Below are positions 1-8,130 of a stretch of DNA of 64,000 nt, in pieces (position 1 is the first letter of the stretch; the number at the start of each line of letters is the position of its first letter). Below the pieces are notes generated by a model. The model was not told the origin of the DNA. It ran no database searches and was given only the letters and a program-made list of their open reading frames with translations. The DNA is from Sphingomonas sp. LC-1 (GTDB lineage Bacteria > Pseudomonadota > Alphaproteobacteria > Sphingomonadales > Sphingomonadaceae). The DNA is taken from positions 1 through 64,000 of the forward strand of contig NZ_JANZXB010000008.1 of NCBI RefSeq assembly GCF_025371035.1, written 5' to 3'. The translations under genes and the position numbers were made by a program.

Positions 1-323
1 CATACGAACTGGCTTATATGCTTTAACGATCTCCGAGCACCTTGTATGCCCAGAACAACCGCCAAGCCGCCGCCCGCATGTCCCTTCATCAATCAACAAT
101 GTCAAAGAGCCGACAACAAATACCGGCGCGTCTTCCGTCCCTAAACCTTTCGGTCTAGAAACACAGAGCGCCAGCATCTCAATGCCAGTACCGCAGACCC
201 CGAAGCCGCCGTAGCGGCCCGCTCCGTCGCGGTGAAACCCCTCTAGGCCTACCCTCTCATACGGTCAACACCTATTTTCACACCAAAGCCTTTTTTCTTG
301 CATCGCAGCGTCACATGCCGGCG
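1..323. other. Gene-free left edge with a leftward promoter
   Basis: No convincing coding frame is present on either strand. The only structured element is the minus-strand promoter listed at 240-268, which would drive transcription out of the window to the left. The stretch between that promoter and position 1 therefore reads as the leader of a transcript whose gene lies outside. I do not recognise a mature rRNA or tRNA in it. Confidence 0.6.
240..268 (-). promoter_or_regulatory. Consensus-like sigma-70 promoter, leftward, stable-RNA type
   Basis: On the minus strand the -35 TTGACC (263-268) and -10 TAGAGG (240-245) are separated by exactly 17 bases. Both hexamers and the spacer length are the same as those in front of the tRNA-Glu gene at 58149-58177. 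No protein gene starts within 240 bases downstream, so a stable RNA (for example an rRNA operon) just beyond the left edge is the likely target. That target is inference. Confidence 0.55.
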
Positions 324-1316
324 TCACGGTATCGGACTCGGCTGCTCACCCCCCTCCTCCATCCTCTCGGCATAGTGACGGGCCAGCATGGCACAGGCGA
401 TTAGTTGGATCTGGTGAAAGAGCATCACCGGCAGAAGGACGATCCCGACTTGCGCGGCAGGGAACAGGACGCCCGCCATGGGCACGCCCGACGCCAGGCT
501 CTTTTTCGAACCGCAGAACTGAAGGACGATCGCATCCTCCGGCGAAAGCCGCATGAGGCGTGCAATGATGTAGGTCGTGGTCAATACGATCCCGAGCAGC
601 AACAGACATAGGAGCGCGAGCCGCCCCAGATCGCCCGGCGAGACGCGCGTCCAGAGCCCCTCGACCACCGCCGCCCCGAACGCCGTATAAACGACGAGCA
701 GGATCGAACCGCGATCGACGATGGTCAGCATGGCCTTATGCCGCCCAACAAAGCCCCCGATCCACGGCCGGAGGAGATGCCCCGCCACGAACGGCGCAAG
801 CAGTTGCAGCAGGATGCCTTCGACCGATGCGAGCGATACCCCCGCCCCTCCCTCTGCCTGCATCGTCAACGCGACGAGCGCCGGCGTGACGACGATGCCC
901 AGCAAATTCGAGAAGGAGGCGCTGCAGATCGCCGCCGCGACATTGCCGCGCGCGATGGCGGTGAAGGCGATCGAGGACTGCACCGTCGAGGGAAGCAGCG
1001 TCAGGAAGAGAATTCCTGTCGCCAGGGACGAATCAATGCCCGGCACATGCGACAACCCCAGCCCGACCAGCGGAAAGAACAGGAACGTCGTCGCCAGCAC
1101 CGCCAAATGCAGCGGCCAGTTGCGCAAGCCGCCCCAGATCGCCTCTCGCGACAGTTTCGCACCATGCAGAAAGAAGAGCAGGACGATTCCCGCATCCGCC
1201 AGATAGCTCGCGAACGTCGCATAGCCTCCCCTTGCGGGCAGAAGGGATGCGAGCAGGACCGTGGCCAACAGGCTGAGGATGAACGGCTCGAAGACGGAAA
1301 ACAGGCGCTGGATCAC
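324..1316 (-). CDS. Bile acid:sodium symporter-like (SBF) membrane transporter
   Basis: 330-residue hydrophobic protein of the SBF-like type (PF13593-like, YfeH-related), with about ten membrane segments. Family proteins are secondary transporters in the inner membrane; the substrate cannot be read from sequence. Characteristic stretches are the N-terminal FLHGAKLS segment, the TLLPSTVQSSIAFT region in the middle and the C-terminal QFCGSKKSLASGVPM motif. The start is a GTG at 1316 preceded by a good GAGGAG ribosome site. It stands alone, transcribed towards the window edge, with no operon partner. Family assignment is firm, function only general. Confidence 0.85.
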   Translation of the reverse strand: MIQRLFSVFEPFILSLLATVLLASLLPARGGYATFASYLADAGIVLLFFLHGAKLSREAIWGGLRNWPLHLAVLATTFLFFPLVGLGLSHVPGIDSSLATGILFLTLLPSTVQSSIAFTAIARGNVAAAICSASFSNLLGIVVTPALVALTMQAEGGAGVSLASVEGILLQLLAPFVAGHLLRPWIGGFVGRHKAMLTIVDRGSILLVVYTAFGAAVVEGLWTRVSPGDLGRLALLCLLLLGIVLTTTYIIARLMRLSPEDAIVLQFCGSKKSLASGVPMAGVLFPAAQVGIVLLPVMLFHQIQLIACAMLARHYAERMEEGGEQPSPIP

Positions 1317-1779
1317 GGGCGCTCCTCGGCAAGGTCATAAGGCGCAGGGGCTTTGCCACCTTGAAAGCGCCGTCAAATCCAACCGATAGGCCCTGATGGC
1401 CGGTAAAGTCATCTTTGGATCACCCGCCATCGCGCGAAAAGCCGGACGGGCGTTTCACCGTCGCCGTTTCATCGCTTTTTGGCTGAAGAGGGGGGAGCGA
1501 TGCCCGAATCGCTCAACCCCCGCCCCGATCGTCCTGCCGGTGCCGGTCTTCCCGGCGGCTTCCGCTCCCGATTGTCGATTCTTTTGTGTGTTTGGCCGAC
1601 GATGCAAAGCTTCCCTAGGGGAAATGCGGACCAAAAAAAAGGCCGGTCAAGCGACCGGCCGAAAAGTTTTTAGGAGAGGATGCCTGAAAGGCGTGTTCCT
1701 TGTGCACCGCAGCGACGGTTGACGCAATTGCAACATTAGCAAACGGAATTGCATGAAATGCAATTGGTGCTGAATTGGG
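1317..1779. other. Intergenic region with terminator only
   Basis: No gene is supported here. It contains the start region of the SBF transporter gene and the hairpin terminator at 1633-1671 that closes the Lrp gene. Short open frames exist on both strands but show no ribosome site or family resemblance. Confidence 0.6.
1633..1671 (-). terminator. Bidirectional rho-independent terminator after the Lrp gene
   Basis: A perfect 8-bp stem (GGCCGGTC 1641-1648 with GACCGGCC 1653-1660, loop AAGC) is flanked by eight A on its left, which is a U-run for leftward transcripts, and by GAAAAGTTTTT on its right. It lies downstream of the minus-strand Lrp gene and can stop transcripts from both directions. 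Confidence 0.85.
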
Positions 1780-2247
1780 CTATCGCCCCATGCCCGGCAA
1801 CGGGATCGCCGTGCTGTGCTTGATCTCTTCCATGGCGAAGGCGGCGCTGACATCGATGAGGCGGACACGCTCGATCAAGCGCTTATAGACGCGGTCATAG
1901 GCCTTGATATCCGCGACCCGAATTTTCAGCAGATAATCGACCTCCCCCGCCATGCGATAGAATTCCACCACCTCGGGCATATCGCTGACGGCGCGGGCGA
2001 ATTCGTCCAGCCATGCGGCGGAGTGCTCGGCCGTGCGGACACTGACGAAGACAGCCATCCCCGCCTCCAGCTTCTCCGGATCGAGCAGCGCGACGCGCCG
2101 CAGGATATATCCCTCTTCCTCCAACCGCCGAATGCGCCGCCAGCAGGCATTTTGCGACAGGTTCACGCGCGCCGCGATTTCCGCGACGGAGAGACTGGCA
2201 TCAGACTGTAGCTCGGCAAGGATGGCGGTATCAATTTTATCGATCAT
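1780..2247 (-). CDS. Lrp/AsnC-family transcriptional regulator
   Basis: 155 residues, normal family length. The N-terminal winged helix-turn-helix (about residues 3-60, IDKIDTAILAELQSDAS then LSVAEIAARVNLSQNACWRRI) is followed by the RAM ligand-binding domain. It is divergent from the cysteine desulfhydrase-like gene at 2358 with 110 bases between them. That arrangement is typical of Lrp proteins of the DecR type that sense an amino acid, often cysteine, and activate a neighbouring detoxification gene. That it controls 2358 and itself is inference from position; the family is certain. Confidence 0.9.
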   Translation of the reverse strand: MIDKIDTAILAELQSDASLSVAEIAARVNLSQNACWRRIRRLEEEGYILRRVALLDPEKLEAGMAVFVSVRTAEHSAAWLDEFARAVSDMPEVVEFYRMAGEVDYLLKIRVADIKAYDRVYKRLIERVRLIDVSAAFAMEEIKHSTAIPLPGMGR

Positions 2248-2357
2248 GTCGCATCTATCCGCAAAATTCTCACACCATAATCAGCCATAAGCCGGAAACT
2301 TTGGTATGATTTGGCACGCCGAACGGCATATCCTTATCGCAAGCAAAGGGGAATGCC

Positions 2358-3497
2358 ATGTTGATGACCGCCGAGAACCGCCCTGCCCCTGATCTTTCGA
2401 TTGCCGAGATGCTGGGGATCGAAACCGCCGAACGAGCGGTGGACCGGGCGTTCGTCGCCAAGGCCCTGGGGGTGCTCGATCGCGATCGTCGGCGTTGTCC
2501 CGAAACGCCGTTGCTGGCCGTCGGCCTTCCGGCGGCACCATCCATAGACCTGTACATGAAGGACGAGTCGGCCCACCCCACCGGCAGCCTAAAGCACCGG
2601 CTGGCGCGTTCGCTGTTCACCAGCGGCGTGGTCGCGGGCGTCATCCGTGAGGGGCGGCCGCTGATCGAGGCGTCCTCGGGCTCGACCGCCGTGTCGGAGG
2701 CCTATTTCGCCCGGTTGCTCGACCTGCCTTTCCACGCGGTCATGCCCGCCAGCACCGCCCCCGCCAAGATCCGCGCGATCACCGCGCATGGTGGCCAGTG
2801 CCATCTGGTCGAGCCGCACAACCTTTATGACGAAGCGCGCGATCTGGCCGACGCGCTGGGCGGCGTCTATCTCGACCAGTTTACCAATGCCGCGCCGGCC
2901 ACCGACTGGCGGTGCGACAATATCGGCTCGGCGATCCTGACCCAGATGGCGGGGGAGCCGCATATGGTCCCCGATTGGATCGTCGTCGGCGCGGGAACGG
3001 GAGGGACGGCCGCGACCATCGGCCGCCACTGCCGCCATCGCGGCCTGCCCACCCGGTTATGCGTCGCCGATGTCGAACATAGCGCCTTTTTCGCGGGCTA
3101 TCGCGATCGGGACCCTGCCGCGCTCTGCACTCGTCCTTCGCGGATCGAAGGGGTCGGCCGCCCCCGAGTCGAGCCGTCCTTCCTGCCCGGCACGATCGAC
3201 CGGATGATGAAGCTGCCCGATGCGGTTTCCATCGCCGGGATGCGGATTGCGAGCGAGATGCTCGGTCGGCCGGTGGGTCCGTCGACGGGGAGCAACTTCG
3301 TGGCCGCGGCGATGCTGGCGCTGGAAATGACGGCGGCGGGGCAGTGCGGATCGATCGCGACTTTGATCTGCGACCACGGCGCCCGCTATGCCGATTGTCA
3401 TCATGATCGGCACTGGCTGGCGACGCAGGGACTTGCCGAAAGCGTCGACGCTGCCGAGATGGCGTTGCGCACCATGTTGCTCAAGGATGCCGAATGA
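2358..3497 (+). CDS. PLP-dependent cysteine desulfhydrase (Cds1-like, CysK fold)
   Basis: 379-residue fold-type II PLP enzyme. The PLP lysine lies in PTGSLKHRLARSLF (residues near 80), followed by EASSGSTAVSEAYF in place of the CysK asparagine loop, and the phosphate-binding GAGTGGTAATIGRH. These stretches and RIEGVGRPRVEPSFLPG closely resemble my recollection of mycobacterial Cds1, which degrades L-cysteine to sulfide, ammonia and pyruvate, more than true O-acetylserine sulfhydrylases. The start ATG at 2358 follows an AAGGGG ribosome site. The divergent Lrp gene suggests cysteine-inducible expression. The stop overlaps the next ATG (ATGA). Substrate is inference; a generic cysteine synthase-like role remains possible. 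Confidence 0.8.
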   Translation: MLMTAENRPAPDLSIAEMLGIETAERAVDRAFVAKALGVLDRDRRRCPETPLLAVGLPAAPSIDLYMKDESAHPTGSLKHRLARSLFTSGVVAGVIREGRPLIEASSGSTAVSEAYFARLLDLPFHAVMPASTAPAKIRAITAHGGQCHLVEPHNLYDEARDLADALGGVYLDQFTNAAPATDWRCDNIGSAILTQMAGEPHMVPDWIVVGAGTGGTAATIGRHCRHRGLPTRLCVADVEHSAFFAGYRDRDPAALCTRPSRIEGVGRPRVEPSFLPGTIDRMMKLPDAVSIAGMRIASEMLGRPVGPSTGSNFVAAAMLALEMTAAGQCGSIATLICDHGARYADCHHDRHWLATQGLAESVDAAEMALRTMLLKDAE

Positions 3498-5509
3498 CCA
3501 TGAATCCGCTTCTCGCCGATACCGACCTTCCTGACTTCGCCGCGATCCGGCCCGAGCATCTGGTGCCCGCAGTGGACCAGATGATTGCCGATGCCCGTGC
3601 CGCCGCCGACCGCATCGGTGGGTCCAACGCAAGCGACTTCGGCGATGTCGTGCTGGCCAGCGAGCGCGCGGGCTTTGCCATCTCGCGCGGCTGGTCGCCC
3701 GCGGGGCATCTGCATTCGGTCGCCGACACCCCCGAATTGCGTGCCGCCTTTGCAGAGGCGCAGGCCAAGCTGGCCGAATACGGGCTGGAGGCGGGACAGG
3801 ATCCGCGTCTGTTCGCCGCGTTCAACCGGGTCGATCTGGCGCCACTGACCGAAGCCGAGGCGCGCGCCGTCACGCTGGCACGGCGGGATTTCACACTGTC
3901 GGGCGTCGGGCTGGACGATGATGCCAAGGCGCGGTTCCGCGAGATCGGGGTCGAGTTGAACAAGCTGACCACCGAATTCGGCAATGCCGTGCTCGATTCG
4001 AGCGAGGCGTGGGGTGAGCACGTCACCGACGAGGCGCTGCTGTCGGGCCTGACCGACAATGCCAAGGCGATCCTGGCCGCCTATGCCGCCGAAAAGGGAC
4101 TGGACGGCTGGCTGGTGACGTTGCGCGAACCGAGCGTACAGGCGATCCTGACCCAGGCCGACAATCGCGATCTGCGCGCGCGCGTGGCCAAGGCTTATGC
4201 CACCCGCGCCTCGGATCAGGCGGCCGATCCGGCCCATGACAATAGCGCACGGATCGATCGCATCCTGGCGCTTCGACACGAGGCGGCAAAGCTGCTCGGG
4301 TTCGAGAATGCCGCCGCGCGGTCTGTCGAGACCAAGATGGCGCAGTCCGCGGACGAGGCGCTGGCCTTCCTGTCCGACCTGGCCACCCGCGCCCGGCCGC
4401 TGGCCGAACGCGAGCTGGCGGAAGCGACCGCCTATGCCGCCGAGAAATTCGGCATCGCCAAGCTGGAGCCCTGGGACACGGGTTATATCGCCGAGCATAT
4501 CCGCCGCGAGCGGTTCGGCGTCGATCGTGAGGCGATCCGCGCCTATTTCCCGCTGCCCCGCGTGATGGAAGGCACGATCGCCCTGATCAAGCGGCTTTAC
4601 GGCATCCGCCTGGTCGAGCGGCCGGGCGTGTCGGTGTGGAATGCCGATGTCCGCTATTATGACGTGCAGGATGCGAGCGGCGAGATCGTCGCGGGCGTCT
4701 ATTGCGACTTCCATGCGCGCGCGGGCAAGCGGGGCGGAGCCTGGATGGACGTGTGCCGCCCGCGCTTCCGCGATGCCGATCGGTTCCATCGGCCGATCGC
4801 CTATCTGACCTGCAACTTTCCGCCCGCGACGGGGGACACCCCTGCCCTGCTGGCGCATGGCGATGTCGTCACGCTGCTGCACGAGTTCGGTCATGTGCTG
4901 CACCATCTGCTGACCGAGGTCGACCTGCCCTCGATCGGCGGGATTTCGGGCGTCGAATGGGATGCGGTCGAACTGCCCAGCCAGTTCATGGAGAATTTCG
5001 CCTGGGACCGCGCGACGCTGACCGACCTGTCGGCGCATGTCGAAACAGGCGAGCCCTTACCCGATGCCTTGTTCGCCAAGATGCTGGCGGCGCGGCGCTT
5101 CCAGGCGGGGCTGTTCCTGTTGCGCCAGGTTGAGTTCGCGACCTTCGACCTGCGCTTGCACCGGGACTATGACCCCGTTCAGGGTGGCCGGGTGCTACAG
5201 GTTCTGAACGCGGTACGCGACGAGGTGGCGGTGATCCGCCCGCCCGAATGGAATCGCTTCCCGCACAGCTTCAGCCATATCTTCGCGGGCGGTTATGCGG
5301 CGGGCTATTACAGCTATCTCTGGGCCGAGCTGCTGTCGGCGGATGCCTTTGCCACCTTTGCCGAGGAAGGTCAGGCGGCGGGCGACCGTTTCCGCCGCGA
5401 GGTGCTGGCGCGCGGGGCGAGCCGTCCGACGGCCGACAATTTCCGTGCCTTCCGGGGACGTGCGCCGGAGCCGGACGCGCTGCTTCGCCATCATGGCCTG
5501 GCAGCCTGA
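3494..5509 (+). CDS. prlC: M3-family oligopeptidase (oligopeptidase A-like)
   Basis: 671-residue zinc metallopeptidase of the thimet oligopeptidase family, normal length and cytosolic (no signal peptide). The zinc site HEFGHVLHH lies near residue 460, with the downstream glutamate ligand in the SGVEWDAVELPSQFMENF stretch. It degrades short peptides, including cleaved signal peptides in E. coli. The ATG overlaps the stop of the desulfhydrase gene by four bases, so the two are translationally coupled. A second methionine two codons later (3500) is an equally possible start. Family is certain; the symbol is by best resemblance. Confidence 0.9.
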   Translation: MTMNPLLADTDLPDFAAIRPEHLVPAVDQMIADARAAADRIGGSNASDFGDVVLASERAGFAISRGWSPAGHLHSVADTPELRAAFAEAQAKLAEYGLEAGQDPRLFAAFNRVDLAPLTEAEARAVTLARRDFTLSGVGLDDDAKARFREIGVELNKLTTEFGNAVLDSSEAWGEHVTDEALLSGLTDNAKAILAAYAAEKGLDGWLVTLREPSVQAILTQADNRDLRARVAKAYATRASDQAADPAHDNSARIDRILALRHEAAKLLGFENAAARSVETKMAQSADEALAFLSDLATRARPLAERELAEATAYAAEKFGIAKLEPWDTGYIAEHIRRERFGVDREAIRAYFPLPRVMEGTIALIKRLYGIRLVERPGVSVWNADVRYYDVQDASGEIVAGVYCDFHARAGKRGGAWMDVCRPRFRDADRFHRPIAYLTCNFPPATGDTPALLAHGDVVTLLHEFGHVLHHLLTEVDLPSIGGISGVEWDAVELPSQFMENFAWDRATLTDLSAHVETGEPLPDALFAKMLAARRFQAGLFLLRQVEFATFDLRLHRDYDPVQGGRVLQVLNAVRDEVAVIRPPEWNRFPHSFSHIFAGGYAAGYYSYLWAELLSADAFATFAEEGQAAGDRFRREVLARGASRPTADNFRAFRGRAPEPDALLRHHGLAA

Positions 5510-5517
5510 GCATAAGA

Positions 5518-5542
5518 GCCGGGGCGTGCAAACCGCCCCGGC
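5518..5542 (+). terminator. GC-rich hairpin after the oligopeptidase gene
   Basis: GCCGGGGCG (5518-5526) pairs with CGCCCCGGC (5534-5542) around a 7-base loop, 9 bases after the stop codon. There is no U-run behind it, so intrinsic termination is uncertain. Confidence 0.45.
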
Positions 5543-5663
5543 CCGTTCGCGCATTTGACCTAAATCAGTAAGAAACCCGTTTCCAGCCCCGAAGTCGCCC
5601 ACCGCTCCTTAACCATCCCCGCCTTAGCGTAACGCTGCAAATCAGGAGTGGAATGAGCGGGTT

Positions 5664-7124
5664 ATGAGCGGAGCGGAGCAGATCAATTTCGACCAGCGGC
5701 TGGCCGCCTTCGATTATGACGGGCGAAGCTACGCGACGTTTCCGACGATCAAGCGCGCGATCGAGCGTCATGCACCGGCCGCGCTGACCAGGCTGTACCA
5801 GCATATCGCGGGGACCTCGCAGATTCGCGACCTCTTCGCGTCGCAGGCGCATATGGATCACGCCCGCGACAAGCAGATGGAGCATTGGCGCAAGCTGTTC
5901 TCCCGCCCGCTCGACCGCGACTATGCCGCCGCCTCGACCCATATCGGGCAGGTCCATGCGCGGATCGGGCTGGCGCCGACATGGTATATCAGCGGCTATG
6001 CCCGGATGCTCGAATATGTCCTGCCCAAGCTGATCCTCGGCCGCCTGTTCTGGCCGTTCGGCGCGCGGCGGCGCGCCCGTGCGGCGACGGCATTGGTCAA
6101 GGCGTCGCTGATCGACATGGACATCGCGCTGGCCGCCTATTTCGAGGCCGAGCAGGCCGGACGCCGCGCCGTGATCGAGCGATGCGGGGACGTCTTCGAC
6201 CGGATGGCCAAGGGTGACCTGACCGCCTCGCTCGTCGGTCTACCCAAGGAATATCAGGCGCTAGCCGACAGTTTCGAGGCGATGCGCGCGCAGATGCGCG
6301 CGACGCTCGGCGTGGTGACCCAGTCGGGCGAGCATATCCGGGTCGGATCGGGCGACATTCGCCAGGCATCGGACGACCTGTCCGATCGCACCAAGCAACA
6401 GGCCGCCTCGCTCGAGGAAACCGCCGCCGCGATGCAGCAGATCACCAGCACCGTCCGCCAGACCGCCGAAGGCGCATCCCGCGCCAACCAGATCGTCGGC
6501 GAGGCGCGACAGGAGGCCGAGGAATCGGGTCAGATCGTCCGCCGCGCGGTCGAGGCGATGGGCGGGATCGAACGATCCTCCTCCGAAATCAGCGAGATCA
6601 TCAGCGTCATCGACGGCATCTCCTTCCAGACCAATCTCCTCGCGCTGAATGCAGGGGTCGAGGCGGCCCGCGCCGGGGAAGCGGGCAAGGGTTTCGCGGT
6701 GGTGGCGAGCGAAGTCCGCGCGCTTGCGCAGCGCTCGGCCGACGCGGCCAAGGACGTGAAGACCCGCATCCTGACCTCATCCGATCAGGTCGGGGCTGGC
6801 GTGGCGCTGGTCAACGAGGCGGGCGAAGCACTGCAACGGATCATCAGCCGGATCGGCGAGATCAGCGAACTGGTCTCGCAGATCGCGGCTTCGGCCAGTC
6901 AGCAGTCGGTCGGTTTGCAACAGGTCAACTGCGCCGTTGCGGAGATGGACGGCGTCACCCAGCGCAATGCCGCGATGGTTGAGCAAGCCACCGACTCCGC
7001 GCGGGCCCTGGCGCAGGAAGCCGAGACGCTGGCGCGCGAGGTCGCCCGCTTTCGCTTGGGCGACATGACCGGCGACATTCAGAACCCGGTCCATCAGATG
7101 CACCGGCGGCTGGCGCTGGTATAG
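5664..7124 (+). CDS. Globin-coupled methyl-accepting chemotaxis protein (HemAT-like)
   Basis: 486 residues, no transmembrane segments. Residues ~1-165 form a protoglobin sensor: the proximal haem histidine is in KQMEHWRKLF, followed by the GCS signature THIGQVHARIGLAPTWYISGY. Residues ~200-245 include a HAMP-like linker, and the C-terminal half is the signalling domain with the hairpin tip ISFQTNLLALNAGVEAARAG. Such cytoplasmic receptors sense O2 or other gases and feed CheA. No che genes lie nearby, so its partner kinase is encoded elsewhere. A 4-codon open frame (5653-5667) overlaps the start ATG. Confidence 0.92.
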   Translation: MSGAEQINFDQRLAAFDYDGRSYATFPTIKRAIERHAPAALTRLYQHIAGTSQIRDLFASQAHMDHARDKQMEHWRKLFSRPLDRDYAAASTHIGQVHARIGLAPTWYISGYARMLEYVLPKLILGRLFWPFGARRRARAATALVKASLIDMDIALAAYFEAEQAGRRAVIERCGDVFDRMAKGDLTASLVGLPKEYQALADSFEAMRAQMRATLGVVTQSGEHIRVGSGDIRQASDDLSDRTKQQAASLEETAAAMQQITSTVRQTAEGASRANQIVGEARQEAEESGQIVRRAVEAMGGIERSSSEISEIISVIDGISFQTNLLALNAGVEAARAGEAGKGFAVVASEVRALAQRSADAAKDVKTRILTSSDQVGAGVALVNEAGEALQRIISRIGEISELVSQIAASASQQSVGLQQVNCAVAEMDGVTQRNAAMVEQATDSARALAQEAETLAREVARFRLGDMTGDIQNPVHQMHRRLALV

Positions 7125-7398
7125 CGCTACGGGCCTCCCCTTGCGGCCAATCACTGCGAGTCCGGCACTCCGTCCCAGCGAAGGCAAGTATCCGGTCGGG
7201 TAGACGCTGGCACGTCGCACCAGTCCGGTCGTGACGGGGCCCCGGCCCCAGTCTTCGCCGGAGCGATGGGTAAGGAGATCGGCTTGCAGGGCAGGATGCC
7301 GATCGGTCCTGCTCGACGCGCCGTCGATGCCCGAACACAGGAAACCACCACCCAGGAATCACCCAGGCGACGGGATCACTTTAGCGATGTCGGAAAAG

Positions 7399-7474
7399 TG
7401 GTGGAGCCGAGGGGGATCGAACCCCTGACCTTCGCAATGCCATTGCGACGCTCTCCCAGCTGAGCTACGGCCCC
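7399..7474 (-). tRNA. tRNA-Ala (GGC), copy 1
   Basis: 76-nt cloverleaf on the minus strand: acceptor GGGGCCG pairs with CGGCTCC and includes the G3-U70 pair that identifies alanine tRNAs. The anticodon loop ATGGCAT gives GGC, and the T-loop is GGTTCGATCCC. The 3' CCA is encoded. It is identical over 76 nt to copy 2 located upstream at 7551-7626, with which it is probably co-transcribed. Confidence 0.97.
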
Positions 7475-7550
7475 ATCGATTTGGCGAAGTCCCGGCGGGA
7501 AGCGGGCTTGCCTGTCAGCGCTTCTGCTAAACGCTGGCGTTCCGGCGGAA

Positions 7551-7626
7551 TGGTGGAGCCGAGGGGGATCGAACCCCTGACCTTCGCAATGCCATTGCGA
7601 CGCTCTCCCAGCTGAGCTACGGCCCC
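7551..7626 (-). tRNA. tRNA-Ala (GGC), copy 2
   Basis: Same 76-nt tRNA as at 7399-7474, with encoded CCA, G3-U70 and anticodon GGC. It is promoter-proximal: a -35/-10 pair lies 20 bases upstream at 7646-7674. The 76-base spacer to copy 1 has no terminator-like hairpin with a U-run, so a two-tRNA transcript is likely. Confidence 0.97.
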
Positions 7627-7645
7627 ATCCCGCTGTGGAGGCAGC

Positions 7646-7674
7646 CCACTAGCGGGGCCGCCGGGGCTCGGCAA
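7646..7674 (-). promoter_or_regulatory. Promoter of the tandem tRNA-Ala genes
   Basis: On the minus strand TTGCCG (7669-7674) and TAGTGG (7646-7651) are separated by 17 bases, resembling the TTGACC-N17-TAGAGG stable-RNA promoters at 240-268 and 58149-58177. It ends 19 bases before the tRNA 5' end. Confidence 0.55.
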
Positions 7675-7712
7675 GCACTTTTTTCGAGCGCCCGCCGAGC
7701 CCATCGGACAAC

Positions 7713-8045
7713 TTAGTGTTCGTCGTCCTCGCTGGACGTTTCCACGCCCAGATCGTCGTCGCCGCCCAGATCGACTTCATCGTCGGGCGAGGGCTCTTCG
7801 TCCTCACCGGTGATGTCCAGATCTTCGTCGTCGCCGCCCGCCAGATCGCTGTCGGCTTCCTTGTTCTCGGGCTTGTTCTGCTCGAAGGGCAGAGGCTGCT
7901 TCGACTTCAGGATGGGCTCAGGCTCCCACTGCGTCCCGCAATTGATGCAGGTGACGGGGTCGTCCTTTTCGAGGTCGTAAAAGCGCGTCGCGCATTTCGG
8001 GCACGTACGCTTCGTGCCCCATTCCGGCTTGATCATGCCGTTCAT
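7713..8045 (-). CDS. TIGR02300-type zinc-ribbon acidic protein
   Basis: 110 residues. The N-terminus carries two CxxC knuckles (TCPKCATRFYDL near residue 16, then CINCGTQWEPEP), a zinc-ribbon arrangement typical of the small alphaproteobacterial TIGR02300 family. The C-terminal half is strongly acidic and low in complexity (DDEDLDITGEDEE and similar). Function is unknown. The start at 8045 is chosen because of the preceding GAAAGG ribosome site and because the longer open frame upstream would run through the divergent aroA start. It is divergent from aroA. Confidence 0.85.
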   Translation of the reverse strand: MNGMIKPEWGTKRTCPKCATRFYDLEKDDPVTCINCGTQWEPEPILKSKQPLPFEQNKPENKEADSDLAGGDDEDLDITGEDEEPSPDDEVDLGGDDDLGVETSSEDDEH

Positions 8046-8130
8046 ACCTTTCGGATTGGGTTTTCCGCCGGAGCGAAAAGTGGGCGCGCCTTGCCACAGC
8101 GCAAGGCCCCTGTCAAAAGCCCGCGCCATC

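Noticed and set aside
3401-5038. Long open frame on the minus strand opposite the oligopeptidase
   Set aside because: It is composed of Arg/Gln/Gly-rich antisense sequence created by the high GC third positions of the plus-strand gene, which has an intact HEFGH motif.
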